A program made the position numbers and the translations under genes. 35,877 nucleotides of DNA, taken from IMG/VR virus record IMGVR_UViG_3300025131_000187, positions 1 to 35,877 of that record, one strand, 5' to 3'. This DNA comes from a virus. Position 1 is the first letter of the stretch; each line of letters begins with the position of its first letter. Below, one piece after another: positions 9,033-18,003 of the stretch. The notes beneath the pieces were generated by a model, which did no database searches, was not told the origin of the DNA, and was given only the letters and a program-made list of their open reading frames with translations.

Positions 9033-10112
9033 TTATCCTCCTAAAGCAATAGCAAATGCTATTGCATCTCCTTCTGTTACACCTTCTATATCGGTTCCTG
9101 GTGCCCAGGCTGTTCCATTCCATTTTAAAACTTGATTTGTTGTTGGTGAGGCGGCACTTACATCAGTCATATCATTTAAACTTATTGTTGCTGGTGCCCA
9201 TCCTGCTGTGCCTGATGAATCATATTTAAAAAAATCATCATTTGTCGGAGTTGCATTTTTAACATCACTAAGTTTGTTTATTGAAGTACCACTTAAATCA
9301 AATCCACCTATTGTTCCGCTATAATTTTCCGATGTGTTTGTTGCATTAGTAAAAAAGGAAAATAAGCCTGTGCCAAAATCTTGTCCAAAAAAACCAATTT
9401 TAGCAGTTCCGTCATTATATTTAAATTCAATTCCTCTATCTTTGCTTTGAACAACAGTATTTTGGCCTATTGAAAATACTGGATCTGCTATTGTCACTGT
9501 AGTTGAATTTACTACTGTACTTGTTCCATGAACTGTTAAATCTTTTGCAACAAAATCTATAGACGATGTACCTCCATGAGGATGGTACCAACTATCTCCA
9601 TCTGTTTTTTTAACATATTCTGATGTATTATTAAAACTTATAACGCCTGTACTATTATCATAACTTATATCGCCTGTTGCTGAAACGGATGCCCTTGCTC
9701 GTGTAGTTGTAAAATATAAATTAGTAGTTCCTTCTGATAAATCATCTGTATCTTTTGTAGCCAACCATGTATTTGCTGTTGCGGCAGTAAAATATAAATT
9801 AGTAGTTCCTTCGGATATATCGTCGGATGTTATTGCAGTGGCTTCCCATTTTGTTCCGTTATGTTTTATAAAATAACCCGAACTAGGTGCTTCAGATACT
9901 TGTATAATTTGAGACCATCCGCTGTTAAGGAAAATTTCTGGATTAAATTGTCCTGAGGTCTCAGTATTAACTCGAAAAGCACCTTCTTTTGCCGCAGGAT
10001 ACCGTTGAGCAGTAGTACCTTTTGGTAAAACTAATGATCCTGTAGTATCTATATCTAACGTTGTTGTTGATGGTACTAACGAATTTTTTTGGTGGTCAAT
10101 ATTTACTGACAT
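9033..10112 (-). CDS. Tail fibre protein, first gene of the fibre operon
   Basis: The protein has 359 residues. Near the N-terminus, LPKGTTAQRYPAAKEGAFRV and NTETSGQF resemble the fibre motif that closes the 396-residue protein. Residues about 95-145 contain a duplicated element, DDISEGTTNLYFTAA and DDLSEGTTNLYFTTT, encoded by a 78-base tandem repeat. Later come SIGQNTVVQSKDRGIEFKY and KLSDV/NDMTDV turns ending in QVLKWNGTAWAPGTD, all typical of marine phage fibres. A late promoter (10133-10140) and an AGGAG ribosome site precede it, making it the head of the fibre operon. Likely a proximal fibre; its partner is unknown. Confidence 0.8.
   Translation of the reverse strand: MSVNIDHQKNSLVPSTTTLDIDTTGSLVLPKGTTAQRYPAAKEGAFRVNTETSGQFNPEIFLNSGWSQIIQVSEAPSSGYFIKHNGTKWEATAITSDDISEGTTNLYFTAATANTWLATKDTDDLSEGTTNLYFTTTRARASVSATGDISYDNSTGVISFNNTSEYVKKTDGDSWYHPHGGTSSIDFVAKDLTVHGTSTVVNSTTVTIADPVFSIGQNTVVQSKDRGIEFKYNDGTAKIGFFGQDFGTGLFSFFTNATNTSENYSGTIGGFDLSGTSINKLSDVKNATPTNDDFFKYDSSGTAGWAPATISLNDMTDVSAASPTTNQVLKWNGTAWAPGTDIEGVTEGDAIAFAIALGG
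9711..9812 (-). repeat. 78-base direct repeat inside a fibre gene
   Basis: An identical 24-base string occurs at 9711-9734 and 9789-9812, 78 bases (26 codons) apart, and encodes the repeated EGTTNLYF element. It is an in-frame repeat that could expand or contract by recombination. Confidence 0.85.
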
Positions 10113-10132
10113 TCAAGACTCCTATTAATTAA

Positions 10133-10140
10133 TATTTATC
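10133..10140 (-). promoter_or_regulatory. T4-type late promoter (GATAAATA)
   Basis: On the minus strand this reads GATAAATA, 20 bases before the first fibre gene and just after the terminator that ends the capsid unit. It fits the gp55-type late promoter and would drive the fibre operon. Confidence 0.6.
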
Positions 10141-10164
10141 TAAAGAATAAATGTACAAGGAATA

Positions 10165-10203
10165 AAGAAGAAGAAAAAAGGAGCCAAAAATCAATCTGGC
10201 TCC
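10165..10203 (-). terminator. Intrinsic terminator after gp23
   Basis: On the minus strand a perfect 7-base stem GGAGCCA/TGGCTCC (arms 10197-10203 and 10180-10186, 10-base loop) is followed by TTTTTTCTTCTTC. It lies 27 bases after the gp23 stop, the classic place to end the highly expressed capsid transcript. Confidence 0.85.
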
Positions 10204-10229
10204 TTCTTTCGTAAAAATAAACTTTCTTT

Positions 10230-11414
10230 TTAAATGAAAGTTAGGTTTGAAACTGCTATCTTCTCAAGATAGTCGGCTGCGTTACCCAAGGATGATGCTT
10301 GGTTAGTAAGCTCAACGTAACCATATCGTGTCATAAATGAAACGACTGGTTCGAATGAACTAGGATCAAGCACGACCCCGGAACTCATCAGCGGAACGTA
10401 TGGGCAATAAAAAGATGCGGCATCCATTTCGCCTGGTCCTTTATAACCTACAAGAATATTGTCATCCGCGGCATATTGATTAACATATACGCGAACTGAG
10501 CTATTCAATGTACCAACAAATTTTGTATTAGTTGGTGCTTCAAATGTGCCTTCTGTTGTTCTTGCAAAAGCTGAAGTTGTTGCACTTTGTAGTACTGTAA
10601 GAGCACTCGGTGAAATAACTATCCAGTTTCCTGCGCCACGCCTTGTTCTGGCTGCGATCAAGTTCGCGGCTTGGTTAATAAGAATTGCAACTACTGCATG
10701 TTCGTCACCAACATAGTGTGGTGTACCTGTAAAGGAACCACTTTGATTGAAAGCAAGACCAGCACCAGTACCAGCTAAACTAAACAAAGAAGTAATTACT
10801 TCTTGGTCAATTTCAGCGGTAATTTCTTGTGCTAAAGCGGCCATAACTTCTGCTTCAACGTCTATACCATGTTGTGAACTTGCATCTTGTGCGGCTTCAA
10901 ATGTCCAACGTGCGGAAAGTCTACGTGTTTTAGCTTCAACTGTCTGCTTCAATACTTGAATAGACAACTTGTTGCCAGGTAAACCTTCTAAGTCGCTTGT
11001 CGGAGCTGCCGCCCCTGAACCTGCTGTGCTTCCGTCAGCGCCTGCATCACCAGAATAACTCTTAGCAATATTAAAAGGGCTAAGTGCTTCTGTGCCTGCT
11101 GTGACACCATCTTTAGAATCAGCATATCTCACACGTAATGTGTGAATTTGTCCAACTGGACCTGTCATCGGTTGAACACCAATAATTTCATTGGCAATAA
11201 CCGTAGGCATAACCCGTCTGATAACCGGAAGAATAACTTTGTTAAGAGTAGCTACATTACCTGCACCTGTTGCGCCCGCTCCCGCGGCCTCAGTCAAATG
11301 CTGTTTTGTATTCTCAAGTGTTGTTTCCATAACAACTTTTTTGTTACCTTCGAGTCCATCAGTGAGGGCATCTTTTGTTGCTTGCCAGTTAGACTCAAAT
11401 AGTGCGTCTGCCAT
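10230..11414 (-). CDS. gp23: Major capsid protein precursor, gp23
   Basis: The protein has 394 residues, shorter than the T4 protein (521) and in the range of marine T4-like phages. Family landmarks are clear: VIRRVMPTVIANEIIGVQPM near 64-83, VGQIHTLRVRY, EAKTRRLSARWTFEAAQD, HGIDVEAEVMAAL, then VGYKGPGEMDAASFYCPYVPL and FMTRYGY near the C-terminus. It forms the hexamers of the head shell. An L-T-E motif at 40-42 before AAGAGATG matches the position and form of the T4 gp21 cleavage site, so mature protein probably starts at A43. A strong AGGAG ribosome site precedes the ATG. It follows gp22 by 14 bases and is closed by an intrinsic terminator. Confidence 0.97.
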   Translation of the reverse strand: MADALFESNWQATKDALTDGLEGNKKVVMETTLENTKQHLTEAAGAGATGAGNVATLNKVILPVIRRVMPTVIANEIIGVQPMTGPVGQIHTLRVRYADSKDGVTAGTEALSPFNIAKSYSGDAGADGSTAGSGAAAPTSDLEGLPGNKLSIQVLKQTVEAKTRRLSARWTFEAAQDASSQHGIDVEAEVMAALAQEITAEIDQEVITSLFSLAGTGAGLAFNQSGSFTGTPHYVGDEHAVVAILINQAANLIAARTRRGAGNWIVISPSALTVLQSATTSAFARTTEGTFEAPTNTKFVGTLNSSVRVYVNQYAADDNILVGYKGPGEMDAASFYCPYVPLMSSGVVLDPSSFEPVVSFMTRYGYVELTNQASSLGNAADYLEKIAVSNLTFI

Positions 11415-11428
11415 TAATAATCTCCTAA

Positions 11429-12571
11429 TTAATTATCTAATCCGGCTAGTTTTCGCAGGTTACCAATTTCTTTTTCAGTATCTGGTGTTTCATTACCGAT
11501 ATGAATAGGAAATGTTTTGTTACCTGTTCTTACAGACTTTTTCGCCGGTTTATTTGTTTTACTTTCTGTTAGTGATTTCTTTTCTGATTTCTCAGTCTTT
11601 TTAATCACCTTTTCATTAATAACTGCCGGAAGATATTTTTGGAATGCCTTTCCTAAATTGTCAGTTTTCACTGATTCAAGTAGGTCTTCCATAATCTCCT
11701 TTTTATCCTTAGCTAAAGGATCAAGCAGTTCACTCATTTGTTTTTGCCGATTCGCTAGGTCTTCAGCAATGTTAGCTTTGCGTTCACTTTCAGCAATTTG
11801 AACTTTACTATCGGTAAGAGACTTATTGCCCTCTTCGATTTGTTTCTCAAGTTCAGAAATTTTATTGCCGTATTTACGCAGTTGTGTACCTTCTGCCAAA
11901 TAAGATGTCATAAATTCTGCCGCGAAAGTTTCAAAAATCTTTCTACCAAAGTTATTTTCTCTAGCGGATTTGATATCATCTTTCAAGGCTGTAAGTTCGC
12001 CTTGAACAGCTGATTCAACAACTTTCTCTACTTTTTCTGCGGCTTTTTTAACAAAATCTTTCTTGGCATTTGCTATAAGTTGTTTTCCTTCTTTAACTAA
12101 TCTTACTTTCTGTTCTACAACAGACTTCTTATCAGTATGAAACTCATTCAACTCTTTTGTTAGTTGCTTTATGACAAAGCCTTCTAACTTTTTAAAATTG
12201 TTGCTTTGGTTGGTCCTATCCCCCCGAAGCTCTGTTATTTCCTTTTTAAGTTCTTCTAAAAGAAACTTATCTAGGATTTCGGCATGCTCTTTAATATTTT
12301 TCTTATAACCAACAGTAGCGTTTGCAAGATTTTGTCTATCTGAGACAAATTCTTCTACTTCTGTTTTTATAGAATCATTGAGCATCTTATCCATAGCTTC
12401 AATAATTTGGCCTTTGTCATTTTCATAACGTTGTCCAAATTCTTCTCGGAGTTCAGCTTTGATCTTGTCTTGCGACTCACTAACCTTCTTCTCCCATGCT
12501 TCAGATAATGCCGATTTAACATCTTCTGAGAGAACGTCTGAACCTAATAATTCCTCAAAAGCATCTGCCAT
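11429..12571 (-). CDS. gp22: Prohead core scaffolding protein, gp22
   Basis: The protein has 380 residues, highly charged (Lys/Glu) with predicted coiled coil over most of residues 20-310 and almost no aromatic core, as expected of an internal scaffold. Its place between gp21 and gp23 is the T4 order. In T4 gp22 forms the prohead core and is degraded by gp21 during maturation. The C-terminus (KKSVRTGNKTFPIH, then IGNLRKLAGLDN) is basic then helical, a plausible capsid-binding tail. The name rests on synteny and composition more than on a sequence motif. Its start region (AATTAGGAGA, then ATGGCAGATGC) closely resembles that of gp23. Confidence 0.85.
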   Translation of the reverse strand: MADAFEELLGSDVLSEDVKSALSEAWEKKVSESQDKIKAELREEFGQRYENDKGQIIEAMDKMLNDSIKTEVEEFVSDRQNLANATVGYKKNIKEHAEILDKFLLEELKKEITELRGDRTNQSNNFKKLEGFVIKQLTKELNEFHTDKKSVVEQKVRLVKEGKQLIANAKKDFVKKAAEKVEKVVESAVQGELTALKDDIKSARENNFGRKIFETFAAEFMTSYLAEGTQLRKYGNKISELEKQIEEGNKSLTDSKVQIAESERKANIAEDLANRQKQMSELLDPLAKDKKEIMEDLLESVKTDNLGKAFQKYLPAVINEKVIKKTEKSEKKSLTESKTNKPAKKSVRTGNKTFPIHIGNETPDTEKEIGNLRKLAGLDN

Positions 12572-12585
12572 TTATGTTCTCCTAA

Positions 12586-13212
12586 TTAAAAAAGATCGTT
12601 AATAAATTTAACAACCTCTTTTTGTAAATGTTTTTGTGCCCGTCTGTCTGTCCTAACTGCTTCACCCAAATCCATTAAACTTTTACAAGATTTATATCTC
12701 TGTACCTGTTCATATATAGGATCTGGGTACGCATTAGGTGCACTCGGTTGGGCAACAATATCAACAGTCACTATTTCAAAATCTGAAACACGACCGCCGT
12801 CGTCAACATTCCCACTACCTCTGGAACTTACACCTAGTTTCGCTCCACTTTCCAATAGGGTTTTAACTATATTTCCCATTGGGGTTGGTAATATTTTTAG
12901 TTTACCTATTCCATCAGCTCCTTGCATATCCATTTCGGTTATCATATGTGATACTCGATCTAGATTAACTGTTAAGTCTTCTGGATGATCTGCTTCACCG
13001 AGAACTGAAAATCCTCCGTTTAACTTTTCTCTTAGAGACTTAACTGCTTTACCGATTTCATTTACTGGGTAAACTCGTTGGTTTTGGTTTTTAACATCGC
13101 CTTGAATGAAAACACCTCCCATATACAGATCTTTACCTGTTGGACCCTCTCGAGACTCAACTAGTATACCTGCTTGTTCATATGAAAGAGTTTCTTTTAA
13201 AGTACGTTGCAT
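12586..13212 (-). CDS. gp21: Prohead core protease, gp21
   Basis: The protein has 208 residues, near the T4 length of 212. The HK97/T4 prohead protease fold is recognisable: GGVFIQGDVKNQNQRVYP at 32-49, the catalytic His in GEADHP (H76), the catalytic Ser within GVSSRGSG (S129 or S130), and an acidic residue in TVDIVAQPSAPNA (D151) as the likely third member. It cleaves the scaffold, core proteins and the gp23 precursor after Glu in L/I-x-E sites, then digests itself. The ribosome site AAGGGG is 6 bases before ATG. The flanking acidic core protein and gp22 are its likely substrates. Confidence 0.95.
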   Translation of the reverse strand: MQRTLKETLSYEQAGILVESREGPTGKDLYMGGVFIQGDVKNQNQRVYPVNEIGKAVKSLREKLNGGFSVLGEADHPEDLTVNLDRVSHMITEMDMQGADGIGKLKILPTPMGNIVKTLLESGAKLGVSSRGSGNVDDGGRVSDFEIVTVDIVAQPSAPNAYPDPIYEQVQRYKSCKSLMDLGEAVRTDRRAQKHLQKEVVKFINDLF

Positions 13213-13243
13213 ATTAACCCCTTATAATTATCTCACAGTTAGA

Positions 13244-14098
13244 TTAACTTCCTAACGGTGACTTTTTGTTTTTAGCATCTGATCCTTCGGTTTCTTGTGC
13301 TGAAGGTACGGCGCTTCCGCCTTCTCCGTCAGCCTTACCTGGGACAGTATTAACATTTCCTGCATTATCTTCGCTTACACCACTAGTTCCGTGATTGCCT
13401 TCACCACCGTCTTTCATTTTAACGGCAGATCGTCCTCCGGAATCCATTGGGTTTGCGCCTGCTGTAGGACTTGTTTTGTGTTTAGCATCTGAACCTTCTG
13501 TCTTTTGTGGTTCAGGTGCTGTTGCCATATCATGACCCTCTTCGAGGTCTTCATAGTCTTCTTCAAGCTCTTCGTCGTTGTCCTGGTTGTTATCAGCTGA
13601 CATCATAAGTTCTTCTTCTGCGTCAACCATAGCACCCATTTCTTCGTCGTCTGTAGGTTCTTCCATACCCATATCTTCTGCACCTTCGTCGCCCATCATA
13701 GCGGCAAATTCCCGCTTTAGTTCGTCGAGTGCATCTTCAACGTTCATGAAAGCATCTTCAACTGCTTCTTCGCCACCTTCCGGTTCTGCATCCATTTCTG
13801 GTTCGATCATTTCATCGCCTTCTTCATCTTCTAAATCGTCTTCCGAAAATACTTCTTCTGACTCAATTTCATCTGAATTGGCTTGAACATCGTCTACAAA
13901 ATCGTCGGCTACGTCGCCTGCAATTGCTTCTTCTACATCTTCAACTTCTTCTTCGACTGCTTCATCTTCTTCAATCAAGCCTTCGTAGATAGAGCGAGCT
14001 TTTTCTACAAAAACGTCATGAAGGAGATCACTAGCTTTTTCGCCTTCCTCGTTAATTAAATGTTCGAGGACCTGTTCTAGTTTTTCCTTTGCTGACAT
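13244..14098 (-). CDS. Acidic prohead core protein, gp67-like
   Basis: The protein has 284 residues, extremely acidic (Glu/Asp-rich from about 38 to 205). A short helical N-terminus (EKLEQVLEHLINEEGEKASD, then VFVEKARSIYEGLIEED) resembles the start of T4 gp67, the small core protein encoded between gp20 and gp21. T4 gp67 has only 80 residues, so this is a much expanded version. The C-terminal third is disordered, Gly/Ser/Lys-rich, with two copies of TEGSDAKxKxSP (about 201-213 and 269-281). Probable role: internal prohead core, processed by gp21. Its antisense frame is an artefact of the acidic repeats. Assignment is by position and composition. Confidence 0.75.
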   Translation of the reverse strand: MSAKEKLEQVLEHLINEEGEKASDLLHDVFVEKARSIYEGLIEEDEAVEEEVEDVEEAIAGDVADDFVDDVQANSDEIESEEVFSEDDLEDEEGDEMIEPEMDAEPEGGEEAVEDAFMNVEDALDELKREFAAMMGDEGAEDMGMEEPTDDEEMGAMVDAEEELMMSADNNQDNDEELEEDYEDLEEGHDMATAPEPQKTEGSDAKHKTSPTAGANPMDSGGRSAVKMKDGGEGNHGTSGVSEDNAGNVNTVPGKADGEGGSAVPSAQETEGSDAKNKKSPLGS

Positions 14099-14214
14099 TT
14101 CTATCTCCTAATTATTAAATGTTTCAAGAAAAGACACGATAACATTTTCATGTATGTTATTTACTATAGAAATTCAAAAAGGTAGGAAAATGACCCAAAA
14201 AATGAATTTTTAGA
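14099..14214. other. Short gap with weak hairpin
   Basis: The 116-base gap contains no credible gene. A 7-base inverted repeat, ATAACAT/ATGTTAT, lies around 14140-14162 with an 8-base loop and no U-tract, so I do not call it a terminator. The TAATTAGGAGAT ribosome site for the acidic protein lies at its left end. Confidence 0.4.
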
Positions 14215-14424
14215 TCAAACTTGAGGCATTTCAGTAGGTCTTCCGTAAATTATATTATAAAAGTTCTCTCTTTGCTCCATTTCTACTTTTTTCAGTTCGC
14301 GCATTTTTCGTAACCGATTTAAATGTTTCAAAGTTAATCTTGGTCTACGGGTTTCATCAATATCTGCTACAGTATATTCATCTAATGTTGCATCATATTC
14401 TTCTCTTAATTCAGTATATCTCAT
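14215..14424 (-). CDS. Small basic protein between portal and core genes
   Basis: The protein has 69 residues with an acidic N-terminal helix (MRYTELREEYDATLDEY) and a basic central helix (RRPRLTLKHLNRLRKMRELKK). The start overlaps the gp20 stop as TAATG, so it is translationally coupled to the portal gene. T4 has small head genes (67 and 68) at this point, and the neighbouring acidic protein is the better gp67 match. This could therefore be a gp68-like or lineage-specific head protein. I do not recognise a motif. Confidence 0.65.
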   Translation of the reverse strand: MRYTELREEYDATLDEYTVADIDETRRPRLTLKHLNRLRKMRELKKVEMEQRENFYNIIYGRPTEMPQV

Positions 14425-16142
14425 TATGGTAATTCTCCTGGAGGAAGTGGCATTCCTTCTGCTCCACTAATTGGTGATTCGGTTCCCCCCATATCGGGTT
14501 GTTCTTCACCTTCTAATCCTTCGTCTGGTAATGTGTCTTCTCCTGGTGCTTCTAAATCAGGTGGGCGTAATCCTACTGCACCTAATGCATCACTAGGTCC
14601 TCCGCCGGAAACACCTGCTGAACCAATTGGTACTTTATCGGGATTTTCTTCTTTCCACATAGTTTCATTTTCTACTATGTCATCTTCTTCCCAAGCCAAA
14701 TATTTCTTAAGAGCAAATCGTCTACTCATATATGGTACTTCTGCTAATTGATTAAATACCCCTGCTCTTGCACCTTCAATTTCAATTTGTCTATATTGGC
14801 TAAATGATTGTGGATCCATAAACTGTAATTCAAAGATTGAAGAATCAACATTTATTCCTTTAAATTTACAAAACATTTTAAATTCTTTATCAAAATGTGG
14901 ACCAAGTAATTGCTGTAATCGTTGGCAATATTTTGTAAATCGATATTCTTGGATAAATGCAGTTCCGACTCTTCCGTCAACAAAACTAGCAGTTCCGTCA
15001 TCTGGACCAGTTGGAAGATAAGAACTAGGAATTCTTAATGCTCTCAAAAGTTTATTTGTAAAATATTTTAAATCATCTATTTGTCCTAAGTTTTCGCCAC
15101 CGGGCAATACTTCAACTTTAGATCCACGACCTTCTGCTGATTGAGCAAAGAAATAATCTTCCATAATTGATAATGGATTATAACTTGCATCCATTATGCT
15201 ATTACCACCGCCTGTTTTATTTGGTATTCTACGTTGATGGATTTCATTTTTTACACGTTCAACAAAACTCATTGCTTTATGTGTAGGCATACTTCCTACA
15301 TCTATATAAAATACTCTACGTTCTGGTGCTCTTTGTACTCTATAAATTATAATTGAATCTTCTAACAGTTCTTTTTGCTTATATGTTTTAAAACATGGAT
15401 CTAATATACTTGTACCAAACGGCCAATTTGGATCCATACCTTCAGTAAGTGACAAATGTATAACATGATTAGCATCTATACCGAATTCTTCTTGTTGGGC
15501 GTTCGTTCCTGTGTTCATACCACCACTACCATATGCACCTCGATTAACTACACCACCTGACATCATAGAGCTTACGCTCATATACTGCTCGTTGTGTTGA
15601 AGAATAGTTGACGCTGTCTTTTCTTGTAAATTTAAATCTAAATTTCTAACTACGTACTGTTCTATTTTTTTACCTTCTGAATCATTGATTATAACTTTAG
15701 GCACATCTACCGGATTAACCCACATCCATACATAGGTTTCTGGATCTCTAATAAAAAACTGATCTCCGTATTTTAAAGTACTTCTCATAATTCGAAAAAT
15801 ACGTTTATCCCATTCGTTTATTCTATTCCATTGGCTAAGTGTTTTTTCAAGAACTGAAACTTCTGAATCTGTTGAATCATCATTCCATTTAATATTAAAC
15901 GGTATTTTTTGGTCATCATCAAATTGGGTAGAAAATTCTGATATCGTGTCTAATGCCGCATTAATTTCAGAATCAGTGTCCATTTGATCGTATTGAAAAT
16001 AGCGTTCAACCCTATTTGGTTGTCCACTATATACTTCTGGCAAATAATTTGAAAATTTACTATATCTGCCTGCTGGACCACCAGATTGGTTACCTTGTTG
16101 ATTTGCAAATTTATAAACTGTAAAATGTTTTTTCCAACTCAT
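14424..16142 (-). CDS. gp20: Portal vertex protein, gp20
   Basis: The protein has 572 residues against 524 in T4. Family landmarks: YSKFSNYLPEVYSGQPNRVERY at 27-48, then a QMDTDSEINAALDTIS segment, IYRVQRAPERRVFYIDVG near the middle, YLPTGPDDG, FVDGRVGTAFIQEYRF and a long helix before QFMDPQSFSQYRQIEIE. It forms the dodecameric portal through which DNA enters and leaves the head and which nucleates prohead assembly. The C-terminal 70 residues are Pro/Gly/Glu-rich and probably disordered. A late promoter (GATAAATA at 16162-16169) lies 20 bases upstream and overlaps the end of the preceding gene. Confidence 0.96.
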   Translation of the reverse strand: MSWKKHFTVYKFANQQGNQSGGPAGRYSKFSNYLPEVYSGQPNRVERYFQYDQMDTDSEINAALDTISEFSTQFDDDQKIPFNIKWNDDSTDSEVSVLEKTLSQWNRINEWDKRIFRIMRSTLKYGDQFFIRDPETYVWMWVNPVDVPKVIINDSEGKKIEQYVVRNLDLNLQEKTASTILQHNEQYMSVSSMMSGGVVNRGAYGSGGMNTGTNAQQEEFGIDANHVIHLSLTEGMDPNWPFGTSILDPCFKTYKQKELLEDSIIIYRVQRAPERRVFYIDVGSMPTHKAMSFVERVKNEIHQRRIPNKTGGGNSIMDASYNPLSIMEDYFFAQSAEGRGSKVEVLPGGENLGQIDDLKYFTNKLLRALRIPSSYLPTGPDDGTASFVDGRVGTAFIQEYRFTKYCQRLQQLLGPHFDKEFKMFCKFKGINVDSSIFELQFMDPQSFSQYRQIEIEGARAGVFNQLAEVPYMSRRFALKKYLAWEEDDIVENETMWKEENPDKVPIGSAGVSGGGPSDALGAVGLRPPDLEAPGEDTLPDEGLEGEEQPDMGGTESPISGAEGMPLPPGELP

Positions 16143-16161
16143 ATAATTTCTCTGTTTTTAA

Positions 16162-16169
16162 TATTTATC
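16162..16169 (-). promoter_or_regulatory. T4-type late promoter (GATAAATA)
   Basis: It reads GATAAATA on the minus strand, 20 bases upstream of the gp20 ATG and overlapping the stop of the tape-measure-like gene. It would start the head-module transcript that ends at the terminator after gp23. Confidence 0.6.
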
Positions 16170-17967
16170 TTATGCGTGTGGTAGGGGTAAATCCTTGATC
16201 TGGATTTATACGTCCTTGTCTTGAGACTTCTTCAACACCAATTCCTAACCAATTTTTAAGACTTCCTACCCCGTCTGCTATGTCTTTAAGAATAGGTATC
16301 GTTTCTGCTATAAGTTCGTAAGGACTTGTAACCTCTCCTGTCTTAGGATTTTTTTCAAGTACCGCATCATTTAATTGACCTGTAAGATGGGTTAAACTTT
16401 TAACAAATTCAGCTCCTTGTTCTGCTAATGGTTCGATTAATCCTGCTTTGAATCCGTCAATTGCTGTTTCGACGGATTTCATTTGTAACTCATAACTACC
16501 AAGAGCTATTTTAGTACTATCAGAAAACTTTTTTGTAGAAGCGGCCATAATATCTTCATCTTTTCTACTAGATTCTGCTACCATATCTTTAGCTTTCTTA
16601 ACAACATCTGTCATTTGAACAAATGAGGTTTGGGCTTGTATCAAATCCATTAGACCGGCTTGCCCTTTTTGAGCTATTAATTCTGTTTGTCTTTGGTCTC
16701 GTGTTTTCTTTAAGTCTGCAAAAACCTTACCAAATGCTTCAAATCGTTCTGCTGTTTCTGCTTCAGTTAATCGGCCTTCACTTATATCTTTAGTAATTTG
16801 ACTAAGCATAGTTCCTGATTCGCCCATTAATGCAATCATTGGTTGCATATCGGTTAGTTCTAAACCTGCTCCTGTAGCAATTGCATCAGTAATCGGACCC
16901 ATCATTTTATCACCTTCAGCTCCGAAGGTTTGTTTTATCATAGCCGCGAATAAAGCAGAAGTTTGTGTTAATCGTTCTCCGGCTTCTCCACCTAATGCTT
17001 CTGCCCGTCTTCGTACTCCACCTGCTCCTGCAACATCCATTCCAGCTCTAAGAGCTTCTCGTCTTTCTCTACCTGTTTGTCTCGCCATCGCATCAGTTTG
17101 TAATGCTAATGTTCGAAAGGCTTTTTCTACTCCGTCGGCGGCTTCTTGTCCTCTTTTTCCGCTTTTTCTCTGTAGTTCTAAATATTCACCTAAAAAATGG
17201 TTTATTTCTTGTGACGTTAAACCATATGCACCAAATTCTTTAGCAGTTTCTCTAGCTCTTTTAGCTAATATCGAAAAGTTAATTGCCGCTTCTTTTGAAG
17301 TCCCTCCTAAATTTCTAACACCTGCTCCATATTCTTGCATAACAAGAACATAATCATCTAATGAAACACCTGCTGTAGCCAATTGCCGTTGCAAGTTTAA
17401 CATTGATGTACCAAACCCTGAACCTACGTTAGTTAGATCTTGGACTTTTTTTCTATATTCCTCCATTATACCGAGAGCGGCAGCTATTCCTAAGCTCAGA
17501 GCACCTACTCCGGCACCTAGACCTTTCATCGATTTTCCAAGCGCACCAAACCCTGGAATAGTTGATGTTGTTAGCATATTAGTTAAGCCACCAAAAATTC
17601 CTTTACCTACAGCGGTAGGTTTGAATAATATTGCAAGTTTATCCATACCTTTTGATAAATTACCTAGTTCACTTAACTTTTGACCCAACGAAGTAGCAAT
17701 CATATTCGTACCGAATAAAAATGATTTATTTAAACCAGTAATACCTACGTGATGCATATCATGAATATTTTTATTCATCCCTTTTTGGATATGAACTAAA
17801 TTTTTATTTTGCATGCCAGTAAATTTTGTACCGGCATTAATTGCTCCAAGGGCTACTGTACTCGCGGCAATCTGTTGCATTGTGTGGGCGAGTTGTTGAA
17901 CTGTACTTTCTAAAGCGAACATTGGAACAGTTTTTCCATCGAAATTAAATGTCTGATTAGAGGCCAT
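16165..17967 (-). CDS. Putative tail tape-measure/hub protein (gp29-like by position)
   Basis: The protein has 600 residues, close to T4 gp29 (590). It is mostly helical, with an Ala/Gly-rich hydrophobic segment at about 149-167 (GLGAGVGALSLGIAAALGI) and long amphipathic stretches afterwards, a common tape-measure layout. It lies head-to-head with a gp26-like chaperone gene, which in other phages accompanies the tape measure. The C-terminus (PIL then KDIADGVGSLKNWLG) is predicted helical. I see no lytic or peptidase motif. The assignment rests on length, composition and context; direct sequence identity to T4 gp29 is not evident by eye. Confidence 0.55.
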   Translation of the reverse strand: MASNQTFNFDGKTVPMFALESTVQQLAHTMQQIAASTVALGAINAGTKFTGMQNKNLVHIQKGMNKNIHDMHHVGITGLNKSFLFGTNMIATSLGQKLSELGNLSKGMDKLAILFKPTAVGKGIFGGLTNMLTTSTIPGFGALGKSMKGLGAGVGALSLGIAAALGIMEEYRKKVQDLTNVGSGFGTSMLNLQRQLATAGVSLDDYVLVMQEYGAGVRNLGGTSKEAAINFSILAKRARETAKEFGAYGLTSQEINHFLGEYLELQRKSGKRGQEAADGVEKAFRTLALQTDAMARQTGRERREALRAGMDVAGAGGVRRRAEALGGEAGERLTQTSALFAAMIKQTFGAEGDKMMGPITDAIATGAGLELTDMQPMIALMGESGTMLSQITKDISEGRLTEAETAERFEAFGKVFADLKKTRDQRQTELIAQKGQAGLMDLIQAQTSFVQMTDVVKKAKDMVAESSRKDEDIMAASTKKFSDSTKIALGSYELQMKSVETAIDGFKAGLIEPLAEQGAEFVKSLTHLTGQLNDAVLEKNPKTGEVTSPYELIAETIPILKDIADGVGSLKNWLGIGVEEVSRQGRINPDQGFTPTTRIR

Positions 17968-17977
17968 TATATACCTA

Positions 17978-17985
17978 TATAAATA
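17978..17985 (+). promoter_or_regulatory. T4-type late promoter (TATAAATA), rightward
   Basis: An exact T4 late consensus octamer, 35 bases upstream of the gp26-like ATG at 18020, followed by a GGAGG ribosome site. It overlaps the region of a leftward promoter for the tape-measure-like gene. Confidence 0.75.
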
Positions 17986-18003
17986 TTACTTTAAGCATTA
18001 TAG

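Noticed and set aside
13578-13886. Serine-rich plus-strand frame
   Set aside because: It is the mirror of the Glu/Asp-rich repeats of the acidic core protein (GAA/GAG read as TTC/CTC and shifted), a composition artefact.
14130-14170. Terminator in the gap after the 69-residue gene
   Set aside because: The 7-base stem lacks a U-tract, and the downstream head genes need read-through transcription.
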